A stretch of DNA of 64,000 nt from Raphanus sativus. Its lineage: Eukaryota > Streptophyta > Magnoliopsida > Brassicales > Brassicaceae. The position numbers were made by a program, and so were the translations under genes. The DNA lies in assembly GCF_000801105.2 (NCBI RefSeq), contig NC_079517.1:4216001-4280000 (forward strand), read 5' to 3'. Of this stretch, positions 35,799-46,300 are shown piece by piece; position 1 is the stretch's first letter, and each line of letters begins with the position of its first letter. The notes under the pieces were generated by a model. It was not told the origin of the DNA and ran no database searches. It saw nothing but the letters and a program-made list of their open reading frames with translations.

Positions 35799-37151
35799 AT
35801 GGCGATCTTTTTCATGATCATGGCTACACCTCACCCGAAGCAGCCTTACGCATCTGCTTCTCCTACTCCTCAGGATAAAGGTTTACACTCTTTCTCATAA
35901 TTAGTTTTGTTGATTTCGAACGTATTGGTTTAAAGACTGCGTGACGGTTTCAATCAGGAAGAGCATGTAAATACACCGGTCAATCAGTGGTAAGCTTCAC
36001 GTCAACTTAAATTAGGGTTTTGGACGGTTTAGGTTTTGATGGAATTTGGTAAAAATTTTGGTTCACAGAGAGCTCTGCCCATACGTGTGATAACAGTGGG
36101 GAAAAAGAGATCGGAAGGTGTTCGACTCTTGGTCGATGAGTACAAGACCAAGCTTAAACCGTATTGCTGTTTCGAAGATTCTTTGGTTCGCTCCAATCCT
36201 CGAAATGCTCAGTACGTATTGGTTGTTATAGATAGAATACGGTTCTAGACCGGTTTAAGGGCTATGGAATTGTCCGGTTTTATTCATCTAATTATGATGT
36301 TAATCTGGTTTACTTTTTTCGGTTTAATAGTTTGTTAGAGTACATATAGTTGTAACGAACTTTAAGCTCATTAATGAAAATCAGAGTTTCATCGAGTTCT
36401 TGAGCTTTGGTAATAGTACGTTGCCTCAATTTTTAGAGATAAAACTCAGTAACTAAGATGGGCTTTGCTCTGAAGGCAATAGTGTTTACTCGTAGGGATG
36501 CTAGAGCTCAGGTTGAGGATGAGGAAGCGGCTATGATGAAGCTTATTGGGTCTGATGATTGGGTATTACTGAAATCTCTTTAAAAATGTGGTATTAGTCA
36601 TTCTGTCTGATTTGTGAGATTTAGGTTGTGGTGCTTGACGAGAGAGGACGTGACGTTGATTCAGAACAGATGGCTGAGTTACTAGGGGATGCAGGCAATA
36701 GTGTAAGCTTTAGACTTTTTCCTTTGTTCTTAGTCTTCTTGGAAAGTAATCAAATTGATTGTAATGACTTTGTTGAGTCTGAAGTTAATCTGATCTTAAG
36801 GAAACCTTGTCTTTACAAATGGTAAGGCTTTAATTAAGAGGACTTGTTAAGTGGGAGAGTGTTTGATTCCGTGGCCATCTCTGTTTACAGGGAGCTTCGA
36901 GGATATCGTTTTGTATAGGTGGAGCTTATGGGCATGGAAGAGAAGTGAGGAAGCGAGCTAATGTGACCATTAGACTGTCCTCCATGGTCCTGAATCATCA
37001 GATTGCTCTTGTGGTACTTATGGAACAGCTCTACAGGTGACAACATTGTTACTTCTCTCTCTCTGCATTCAATTTATGCTTTGAGATGATGTAATTGGTT
37101 TCTGTTTTCAGGGCATGGACTATTCTCAAGGGGCAAAATTACCATCATTAA
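35799..37151 (+). CDS. RlmH-type SPOUT RNA methyltransferase, organellar
   Basis: Seven exons: 35799-35880, 35958-35989, 36069-36211, 36496-36562, 36625-36702, 36891-37036 and 37112-37151 encode 195 aa. After a ~38-residue leader, the catalytic domain starts LPIRVITVGKKRSEGV. It has LDERGRDVDSEQMAELL, the SAM-binding knot loop FCIGGAYGHG, and ends VVLMEQLYRAWTILKGQNYHH, the typical RlmH C-terminus. Bacterial RlmH methylates N3 of pseudouridine 1915 in 23S rRNA; a plant version with a leader peptide presumably modifies organellar rRNA. Matches At5g10620 in order and sequence. Confidence 0.9.
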
Positions 37152-37672
37152 GGGTGCATGAATCTACTTTTTGGGATTCTATTTTTTTTTTTTTTTGCGT
37201 TCTCCTGTCTACAGAAACTACACTGCTAAATATAGCTTCTCTGCTGATAGTTGTATCAGAGATTGTTTATTGAACGTCGAACGTTTGCAAGTCAATTTTA
37301 CTTGCTTCTGATCCGGTTCATATTATAGTCATCATTGAGTGGGACGTCTGTTCTTGTTTGTTGCATCACTAGTTTTTGGTTATATAAAGATTGAATGAAT
37401 GAAGAAGCAACAGTGGCTATTCAACAAATGATCCTTCTCCATAGTTCTCCATCTAAAGGAAGGAGGAGAGATGAGACACCCTTCCTTGCTTAATATCATC
37501 TTCCCTTCCTCTTGCAGATTTAATGCTAAGAAAGAACGAAATATGAAGAAACTGATTGCACAATTAAGGTAACCATTTGCGATTATGATCATTATTCATT
37601 CTCTTTATTTGTCGATGTGTATATAGATAATGCGACCGTCTAAAGCAACCCTAATGCCCAACACAGATGACA
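37152..37672. other. Spacer between convergent RlmH-like gene and CYP81K
   Basis: The 3' flanks of two convergent genes. It is homologous to 40128-40506 in the second copy of the duplicated unit (shared CTACTTTTTGGGATTCT, GAATGAATG.AGAAGCAACAGTGG). Confidence 0.6.
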
Positions 37673-39169
37673 CTAGACCTGAGACAAGATAGGAACCATA
37701 TCAGGCCATGGCTTAGGCAATGCGACAAGAGGGTCAGCCTTAGACATTGCCACACCAAAAACAGGTCTCATGTCTATATCTCCTCCATCAACCTTCTCCC
37801 ACTCAAAACACTGAACCAATGCTCCAACAGCAAGCGCCACCGTCCTTGTTCCAAATCCAGCTCCAGGACATGCTCTCCTCCCTACTCCAAATGGCAAGAA
37901 CCTAAAACCATCTCTATCGCCAACAAACCCTTCAAATCTCTCAGGCTTGAAAACTTCCGCGTCTTCCCAAAGCTCACCGTCCCTATGAACAGCCCAGGCA
38001 TTTACGAACAACATTGTGTTTTCCGGAATCTCGTAGTTGCCTAAGTTGAATCTCTTTGATGAGCAGTGAGGAAGCAAGAGTGGAGCTACAGGGTATAGCC
38101 TGAGCGTCTCATAAATGACACACCGAAGATAAGGTAAGCTCGAGAGATCCGTTTCTTGTATAATCCCTTTATGCTTAACATTAGATCTGATTTCTTCTCT
38201 GAGCTTCTCAAGCTTATCAGGATGGTTCAGTAAAACCGACATTGCCCATTCCATTACCGCCGGTGAAGTATCAGTTCCGCCATTGAACATAAGCACGACG
38301 ATTCCTTTGATGACATCATCTGAGTAGAACTCTGGTTCTGTTTCTTGAAGGCGTAAGAACTTCTCCACTACCGAACCGGTGGAATCAAATTTCTTCATTC
38401 GAACATCATCAATGAGTCGTTGAAGATACTCATCTCTCATCCTCTGCATCTCCATCACTCTCTTCTCAAGACCTTTGTACCCTATCCACCTCAACACTGG
38501 GAAAAAATCGCAGACGTCCATCGACATGCTCGAGAAGAACCTCAACTTGAAATCATCAAAGAACCTCTTCTCTGATTCCGGATCGCTCCCTTCAACGCCA
38601 CGGCTCCCAGAGACTAACCTGAGCATGATCTGAGCAGTGAGAAGAGTGAAATGATACTTGAGATCCACTCTCCGAGAGTCAACGGATGATCTGAAGAGTC
38701 TCGAACAGAGATTCAAGACCTCTTCGTTACGGATAAAGGAGTTCTTCTGGAGACTTGTGGAGGAGAAGACCTCGAGGGTGGATAGACGGCGGAGAGTTCT
38801 CCAGATATCTCCATAAGGAGCTAGTCCGAAGTTCTTGTAGCCGTAGCTGAAGTGATCAGAGGTGATGGTCCTGGGGCGGTTCGCGAGGGTTTGGTCGTGG
38901 TTGGTGAAACACTCTTCGATGGATTCTGGGGAAGAGAGGACCAGAACGGGACGGCATCCGAATTTGAGGAAGAGAACAGGGCCGTGGATTGAAGAGAGGA
39001 GACGCAGAGCTTGTGGTAATGGAATCTTCTTGATGAGGTGAAGATGGCCGATGATGGGAAGAGACGTAGGGCTTGGTGGTAACTTGGAGTTTTGACTCCA
39101 AAGGAATCTGGCGATGAAGAAGAAGATAGTAGCTGCGAGAGAGAAGAGTATGAACCAGAGATTTTCCAT
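37673..39169 (-). CDS. CYP81K1: Cytochrome P450, CYP81K copy 1
   Basis: Uninterrupted frame of 498 aa from ATG 39169 (a TTG 27 codons upstream is rejected). N-terminal membrane anchor MENLWFILFSLAATIFFFIARF, then the Pro-rich hinge LPPSPTSLPIIGHL. I-helix FNGGTDTSP, K-helix ETLRLYP (ExxR), PERF motif and the heme loop FGVGRRACPGAG. CYP81 enzymes are ER monooxygenases acting in specialised metabolism; no product is established for CYP81K. Its position next to the RlmH-like gene corresponds to At5g10610. Paralogous to 40507-42006. Confidence 0.92.
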   Translation of the reverse strand: MENLWFILFSLAATIFFFIARFLWSQNSKLPPSPTSLPIIGHLHLIKKIPLPQALRLLSSIHGPVLFLKFGCRPVLVLSSPESIEECFTNHDQTLANRPRTITSDHFSYGYKNFGLAPYGDIWRTLRRLSTLEVFSSTSLQKNSFIRNEEVLNLCSRLFRSSVDSRRVDLKYHFTLLTAQIMLRLVSGSRGVEGSDPESEKRFFDDFKLRFFSSMSMDVCDFFPVLRWIGYKGLEKRVMEMQRMRDEYLQRLIDDVRMKKFDSTGSVVEKFLRLQETEPEFYSDDVIKGIVVLMFNGGTDTSPAVMEWAMSVLLNHPDKLEKLREEIRSNVKHKGIIQETDLSSLPYLRCVIYETLRLYPVAPLLLPHCSSKRFNLGNYEIPENTMLFVNAWAVHRDGELWEDAEVFKPERFEGFVGDRDGFRFLPFGVGRRACPGAGFGTRTVALAVGALVQCFEWEKVDGGDIDMRPVFGVAMSKADPLVALPKPWPDMVPILSQV

Positions 39170-39429
39170 TTTCTCTTCTTTTTTTTTTGGTAAGGGAGAA
39201 GATAGATTGAGAAGAAGAAAAACTAGAGACGTCAACAAAACAGTTGACAACGATTATGTTTTATTGTTTCCACGTGAACAACATGTGTTCAACGAGTTTG
39301 GTGGGAACCGAAGCTTCTTGATATACATTTATGTACATTTTTCTAATACAGTGTTAGTGGTGAAGCTTGCAACCAGGTTTCACTGTGTATTCTCACCATT
39401 TTAAATGGGTGTCCAAGTGACAGTACTTG

Positions 39430-39600
39430 AATAAAGTAAGACTAAGTGCAAGGGACAGTTGTTTCAGATGAGATAGTTTCAAAGGTTGCTTCAATGCAGA
39501 CTGCAAAGGAGTTAGAGTTTCTGGTAGATGCAGAGTTAATAGAGGATAAGAGAAATGTCTCACAGAAAGCAGAGGAGGAAAGAGCAATAAGTCATTCTTG
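39430..39600 (+). other. Short coding-like island of unknown origin
   Basis: About 47 open codons (ACAGTTGTTTCAGATGAG..., reading TVVSDEIVSKVASMQTAKE and ending EEERAISHS-stop) are acidic and helix-like. This segment lies just before the duplicated RlmH fragment and has no counterpart in the first unit. It may be a gene fragment picked up at the duplication junction. Confidence 0.3.
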
Positions 39601-40127
39601 ATGGGTCTGTCTGATTGTGAGATTTAGGTTGTGGTTCTTGACTAGAGAGAGGCCCTGATGTTGATTCAGAACAGTTGGCTGAGTTACTAGGGGATGCAGG
39701 AAACAGTGTAAGCTTATACGTTCCCTTTGTTCTTACAAGTCCTTGACTTGTTTGGTTTGAAACTAATCTCATATTGAGGAGAACTGTCTTTACAAATGGA
39801 AAGGCTTAAAGGACTTATTAAGCAGGAGAGTGCCTTTTCTTTGTGGCGATCTCAGGAAGCTTTGAGGATATCGTTTTGTATGTGGAGATTATTGACATGG
39901 AAGAGAAGTGAGGAAGCGAGCTAATGTGACCATTAGACTGTCCTACATGATCCTGAATCATCAGATAGCTCTTGTGGTACTACTTATGGAACAGCTTTAC
40001 AGGTGACAACATTGTTGCATCTGTCTCGGCGTTCCAACTATAGTTTGAGATGATGTAATTGGTTTCTGTTTTCAGGGCGTGGACTATATTCTCAAGGGGT
40101 AAAATTACCATCATTGAGAGTGCCTAA
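39585..40127 (+). pseudogene. Truncated RlmH-like pseudogene (last three exons)
   Basis: A partial copy of the intact gene at 35799-37151 containing only exons 5-7. Exon 5 copy (GTTGTGGTTCTTGAC) meets an immediate TAG. The exon 6 copy (GAGGATATCGTTTTGTATG) has small deletions and an insertion, and the exon 7 copy ends AAGGGGTAA. Intron junctions (GTGACA donor, TTTTCAG acceptor) are retained, so it arose by DNA duplication and not by retroposition. Confidence 0.85.
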
Positions 40128-40506
40128 AAAGCTACTTTTTGGGATTCTTGTTTTGATTTCTCATGCCTAAAGAAAGAAACTACATAGCTAATATAGCTTC
40201 TCCGCTGGTTCAGATTGGACATCGAACGTTTGCAATCTTACTTCTGATCCAGATCATATGATGGTCATCACTCAGTGAGACTTCTCTTTTTGTTTGTTGT
40301 ATCACTATTTTTTTTTTGGTTATATTAGGATTGAGTGAATGTAGAAGCAACAGTGGAAGGAGTAGTGCTAAGAAAGAACAAAAAAAATGAAGAAAATGAT
40401 TCCATTACTAAGGTAACATATGATCATACATTCTCCTTATTGTCTATATATATATTATATAATATGTCATCGTCTAAGCCAACTCTATTGCCCAAAACAA
40501 AGGACA

Positions 40507-42006
40507 CTAGAGCTGAGACAAGATGGGGACCATATCAGGCCATGGCTTAGGAATTGCAACAAGAGGCTCAGCCTTCGCCATTGCCACACTAAACGCAGGC
40601 CTCATGTCTATATCTCCTTCATCTACCTTCTCCCACTCAAAACACTGAACCAACGCTCCAACAGCAAGCGCCACTGTCCTCATTCCAAATCCAGCTCCAG
40701 GACACGCTCTCCTCCCAACTCCAAACGGCAAGAACTTATAACCATCCCTATCGCCATGAAACCCTTCAAATCTCTCAGGCTTGAAAACTTCCGCGTCTTC
40801 CCAAAGCTCACCGTCCCTATGAACAGCCCAAACATTCACGAACAGCGTTGTGTTTTCCGGAATCTCGTAGTTGCCTAAGTTGAATCTCTTTGACGAGCAG
40901 TGAGGAAGCAAGAGTGGACCTGAAGGGTATAGCCTCAGCGTCTCATTGATGACACACCGAAGATAAGGCAAGCTCGAGAGATCAGATTCTTGTATAACCC
41001 CTTTGTGCTTAACGTTAGATCTGATTTCTTCTCTGAGCTTCTCGAGCTTATCAGGATTGTTCAGTAAAGCCGACATTGCCCATTCCATTGCCATCGGTGA
41101 AGTATCAGTTCCGGCGTTGAACATTAGGACAACGAATGCTTTGATGACATCATCCGTGTAGAACTCTGGTTCTGTTTCTTGAAGGCGCAAGAACTTCTCC
41201 ACTACCGAACCTGAGGAATCAAATCTCTTCATCCGAACATCGTCAACGAGACGTTGAAGATACTCATCTCTCCTTCTCTGCATCTCCATCACTCTCTTCT
41301 CGATACCTTTGTACCCGATCCACCTCAACACCGGGAAGTAATCGCAGACGTTTATCGACATGCTCGAGTAAAACCTCGACTTGAAATCATCCAAGAACCT
41401 CTGCTCTGCTTCCGGACCTCTCTCTTCGACACCGCGACTGCCAGAGACTAACCTTAGCATGACGTGAGCGGTGAAGCGAGAGAAATGATACTTGAGGTCC
41501 ACGCTACGAGATTCAAGTGCTGATCTGAAGATGCTCGAGCAGAGATAAGAGACTTCTTCGTTACGGATGAAAGAGTTCTTCTGGAGACTTGAGGAGGAGA
41601 AGGCCTCGAGGGTGGAGATACGCCGGACAGTTCTCCAGATATCTCCATAAGGAGCGAATCCGTAGTTTGTATAGCCGTAGCTGAAGTGATCAGAGGTGAT
41701 GGTCTTGGGGCGGTTAGCGAGGGTTTGGTCGTGTTTGGTGAAGCACTCTTCGATGGATTCTGGTGAAGAGAGGACGAGAAGGGGACGGCATCCGAATTTG
41801 AGGAAGAGAACAGGGCCGTGGATTGAAGAGAGGAGATGGAGAGCTTGTGGTAATGGAATCTTCTTGATGAGGTGAAGATGGCCGATGATGGGAAGAGACC
41901 TAGGGCTTGGTGGTAGTTTAGAGTTTTGACTCCAAAAGAATCTGGCGATGATGAAGATGAAGTAAGTAGCAGTGAGGGAGAAGAGGCTGAACCAGAGAGT
42001 TTCCAT
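40507..42006 (-). CDS. CYP81K2: Cytochrome P450, CYP81K copy 2
   Basis: 499 aa from ATG 42006, single exon, very similar to copy 1. Anchor METLWFSLFSLTATYFIFIIARF, hinge LPPSPRSLPIIGHL, I-helix FNAGTDTSP, ETLRLYPSG, PERF and FGVGRRACPGAG. All catalytic landmarks are present and there is no lesion, so both copies look functional. Position corresponds to At5g10600. Differences in the substrate-contact areas (YPVAPL versus YPSGPL after the K-helix; GGTDT versus AGTDT) suggest divergence. TATA-like TATAAAAG lies on the minus strand near 42071-42078. Confidence 0.92.
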   Translation of the reverse strand: METLWFSLFSLTATYFIFIIARFFWSQNSKLPPSPRSLPIIGHLHLIKKIPLPQALHLLSSIHGPVLFLKFGCRPLLVLSSPESIEECFTKHDQTLANRPKTITSDHFSYGYTNYGFAPYGDIWRTVRRISTLEAFSSSSLQKNSFIRNEEVSYLCSSIFRSALESRSVDLKYHFSRFTAHVMLRLVSGSRGVEERGPEAEQRFLDDFKSRFYSSMSINVCDYFPVLRWIGYKGIEKRVMEMQRRRDEYLQRLVDDVRMKRFDSSGSVVEKFLRLQETEPEFYTDDVIKAFVVLMFNAGTDTSPMAMEWAMSALLNNPDKLEKLREEIRSNVKHKGVIQESDLSSLPYLRCVINETLRLYPSGPLLLPHCSSKRFNLGNYEIPENTTLFVNVWAVHRDGELWEDAEVFKPERFEGFHGDRDGYKFLPFGVGRRACPGAGFGMRTVALAVGALVQCFEWEKVDEGDIDMRPAFSVAMAKAEPLVAIPKPWPDMVPILSQL

Positions 42007-42906
42007 TTTCCTTTCTTACTACTCTCTTTGGTGAAGGCAGAAGATTTCTTTCTGTGTTGGAGTATTTGTGCTTTTATAGGCGTCTTTGAGGCTTTGTTTT
42101 TGTTTAGACCTTTCTCTTTTCTTTTCAAATCATATCATCAAGAAGTTCACTAAAAATAAACTGTTCATCATAATTTTAAATTATAAGTTCTCTGAGCATT
42201 TTTCAGTTTAAATTAATAAAATTGAAGTTATAAAAAAAAAGATCTCTGAGCATTTATTATCTTTTAAATTAGATTAAATAAATATATTAGTGCTAGATAT
42301 AATAGTCCATAAATATTTAATAATCAATAGTATAATCTAAAGCCTAATTGATTGCAATTTTAAAAGTTACTGAAAAATTCAACACTATTTCCAAATAAAA
42401 GATATAATTACTAATTAAATTTAGATATATTACTACATATATAGATTTACTTTAAATATATAGATCTATTGTTTCAAGATAAGAATTACTTTTAGGAGAA
42501 ATAAACTCACTAATAAACATTATCATAATGTACATATCATTTTAATATTTAGTTTAAAGAATTTAAATATATGTATATCCCTATAATTTTTTGAAATGAA
42601 TATAAAATGTTATTTATCATTTATAATTTAGATATATGAGTAAATAAATATATTATATAATATATGTTTCTCTATTTTCTTTAAGCAGAGTGATTCACCC
42701 AAAATTGACAATTCATCACATTTTTTTTTAATCTCTCATATCTGTTATCTTCTTATTAATTATACTAAATATACTTATGCAACATATAGTAATCCACAAG
42801 TATTTAATATTAATAGTGTAATTTAAAGGCTGATTCATTGTAATTTTAAAGTCATTGAAAAAAATCAACACAATTTCTGAACAAAATATAGAATTAGTAA
42901 ATTTAG

Positions 42907-42944
<38 letters not shown>

Positions 42945-43328
42945 CTTCTATTATAGATTTTATTATTTTCAAAATAATTTTGTTCAATTTACAACATGTT
43001 TCAAACGATGTTGGTGAGAACTGACTGAACTTCACAATACTAAAATTAAAATACAAAGAAGGAAAGATGCACGAGAAATATCCCCTCTTCAAGAATCTCA
43101 AACAAATTTATCAGTTACTCTTTCTTTTTTCTTTCTTTTTCTTTTGGAACACATATCAGTTACTTTTTCTATATTTGTCTTTTTATGAGACACGATAAAC
43201 ATCTCCAATTACAAGAGAGTCAAACGATTAACTTGAAACACTTGGAACTGAACACAAATAAAGTTTATTATTAATCATTATATATTCAACATCAAAATTA
43301 AATATATAATTAAGGAGAGCAATGACCA
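42007..43328. other. Intergenic AT-rich DNA with an imperfect repeat and (TA)n
   Basis: About 42280-42430 and 42765-42910 are diverged direct repeats (AATAGTCCATAAATATTTAATA / TAGTAATCCACAAGTATTTAATA, then TTGCAATTTTAAAAG / TTGTAATTTTAAAG). A (TA)n microsatellite spans 42911-42942. No gene. Confidence 0.55.
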
Positions 43329-46300
43329 TCAGAATTCAGGACCTATATGGCAATCCACTTTACCCTTCTCCTTATTACTCAACATAACAACAAAGTCGAG
43401 GTTATAAAGAACCGGAACCATCAGCGAAGAACCCAAGAACACAAGCACAGGCCCAAAGATCCATAGCATCAAAGGCAAGCCCATGTAGAAAAGCCTATTA
43501 CCTATAGTGTTAAGCAAGAAAGCTTTTTCGAGTAGGTCAGAGACATACTCGAGAGTCACGAAGCTTCCTATTCCACCAAAATCATCAGAGGAAGGTTCTT
43601 GAGGAGCGTTGATGAGGATGTTGACTTGGCCGATAAAGCGAATGGAGAGAGAATGAGCAAAGAAGGCGGAGAGAAAGATTGTGAGTATGGTTACGTATTT
43701 AATTGCCATTGTGAAGTCACCATGAGCACCGTATACGGCGTCGTTCAGAGGCTTCTTGATACTATAAGTACTGCTTAAAACGGCGGCGAGGCCTGAGCAG
43801 AGAAGGATGCAAGTTGTGGCCATTAGCGTCGCTCCCATTATCGTGTTTCGGAGTGTTTGTATCGCTAAGATGTTTCTCTTCTCGTTGTCCTGAGCAACAC
43901 ATTCATATATTTTATATAAACATATTCTCAACACAAGTTATATGATGTATATATGTTCATATAATAAATTTCATACGTCGAAGTGACTATATCAATACGT
44001 AGAAAACTAGGAATTATATGTTTTCTTTTTAGTAAAAAAACAACAACATATAATTCCTAGTTTCCTACTATTATTCCCATATATACACTATTAACTTTAT
44101 TTGCAGAAACAGCTGTATTTTCTTACAATCTTCATGTGAAATTTGCAGTCACCAATATATATTCATGTTCAACAAATTAAACTTATGTTTCGCCTAGACC
44201 AATAAGACGATTACTGTTGGAGCAAATGAGATGCGAGAATAAAGGAGATGATAGAGTTGAAGTTGGTCGTTATCGTTTTGGTGTTTAGTCATTATCTTTT
44301 CGAGTCTTTAGGCTCAAGTATTGTTAGGAGTTATCTTGGTTTTCTATGCTTAAGTTTCGGAGTTATCTATTGACGTTTGTAGGCTATATAATGCCATATG
44401 TTTTCAATGAATGAATTAAGTTTTACAGAGCAAGAAACAGAGCCTTATAGTTTACAAAGTGGTATCAGAGCTTTCTTGATCAAAGAATCAAAGTCGAAGA
44501 GATGGGAGACGATAAGATGAAACTACCACAGTTCGATGGTCATTGGGATCACTGGAGCGAAGTAATGGAGAATTTCTTCCGAAGCAAGGGGTTATGGAGT
44601 GCGATTGAAACAGACTTCGAAGAACCAACGGACGTGACAACGTTGACGGCCGAGGAGAAAGAGCAACTTGACAGCGCTAAGACAGATGATCACAAGGTGA
44701 AACATTACCTTTATCAATCCATTGATAGGGTAACGTTTGAACAGATCTTGGATAGGAGAACGTCCAAGATCATCTGGGAATCGATGAAAAAGAAGTTTGG
44801 AGGAAACGACCGTGTGAAGAGGTCGTTGTTGCAGAAACTCAGAAGAGATTTTGAGTTACTTGAGATGAAAGATTCTGAGAAGGTGGAAGAGTATTTCACA
44901 AGAGTCCTGGCAATTACGAATCAGATGAGGAGTAATGGAGAGGAGATGCCAGACTTGAAGGTGGTAGAGAAAATACTCAGAACCCTAAGTGAGAAGTTTA
45001 TGTACGTGGTGGTTTCCATAGAAGAGTCTAAGGAGATCGAGAACATCACACTGGAAGAACTACAGAGTTCTTTAGTGGTTCATGAACAGAAGTTCAGAAA
45101 ACCAGAGAAGGAAGAAGATAAGCTGTTGAGTGTGACTCAAGGAAGAGGAATGGGAAACAGCAGAGGAAGAGGTTTCAATGGAAGAGGCAGAGGTAGAGGA
45201 CGAGGCCGAGGCTTCACAAACAGAAGCACTGTGGAATGCTACAAGTGCCATAAACTTGGACACTTTCAATATGAGTGCCCAAAGTGGGAGGAAGAAGCAA
45301 ACTATGCTGAGGATAATGAAGATATGCTACTAATGGCATATATAGAAGTAGATGAGGACGACGATGGAGTTGATACTGATCTGGTGTTGATGGCTCAACC
45401 AGGAGCAAAAGAGATCACAAAGAAGACGACATGGTTCCTTGACTCAGGGTGCTCAAATCACATGAGTGGAAGTAGAGAGTTGTTCTCAACAGTGGATGAG
45501 AAGTTTAGACACTCAGTCAAACTTGGAAACAACAAGAAGATGGAGGTTGTTGGAAAAGGAAGTGTGAAGATTGTGCTCAGGAACACAACCTATACAATCA
45601 GAGATGTTTTCTACATTCCGGAACTCAAAAATAACCTACTAAGTCTGGGACAGCTGCAAGAGAAGAACATCTCCATCGTCATCCAAAAGGGAACCTGCAA
45701 AATTTATCATGATGAAAGAGGTCTACTGGTTGAAAGCAAGATGAGTACAAACAGGCTATTCACTTTGATAGACCAGACAGGAGATGCAGAGAGATCAAAG
45801 CAGCATTGTTTTCAAACAGAAGCAGAAGATATGCCAAAGCTGTGGCATGAACGGTACGGTCATCTTAGCCATCGAGGGATGAAAACATTGCAGAGCAAAG
45901 ACATGGTGCGGGGACTCCCTACATTCGGTACGCAGAGCTTCACATGCTCTGACTGCTTAGTGGGAAAGCAACCAAGGAATGCAATTCCTAAGAAAAGTAC
46001 ATGGAGAGCTAAAGAGATACTTGAGTTGCTTCATTCTGATATTTGTGGACCTATTAGCCCAACGTCTCCTAGTGGAAAGAAATACATTCTCTGTTTCATT
46101 GATGACTACAGTCGGAAAGCATGGGCATATTTTCTGAGTGAAAAATCAGAAGCATTTACTCAGTTCAAGATATTCAAGAAGAAGGTGGAAACAGAAACTG
46201 GTAGAAGCATCAAGTGCCTGCGCACTGATAGAGGAGGAGAGTACACATCAAGGGAATTCACAGACTTCTGCGATAAAGAAGGCATTAGGAGACAACTGAC

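Noticed and set aside
41454..42128. 224-codon Ser-rich frame on the minus strand
   Set aside because: Frame-shifted shadow of CYP81K copy 2.
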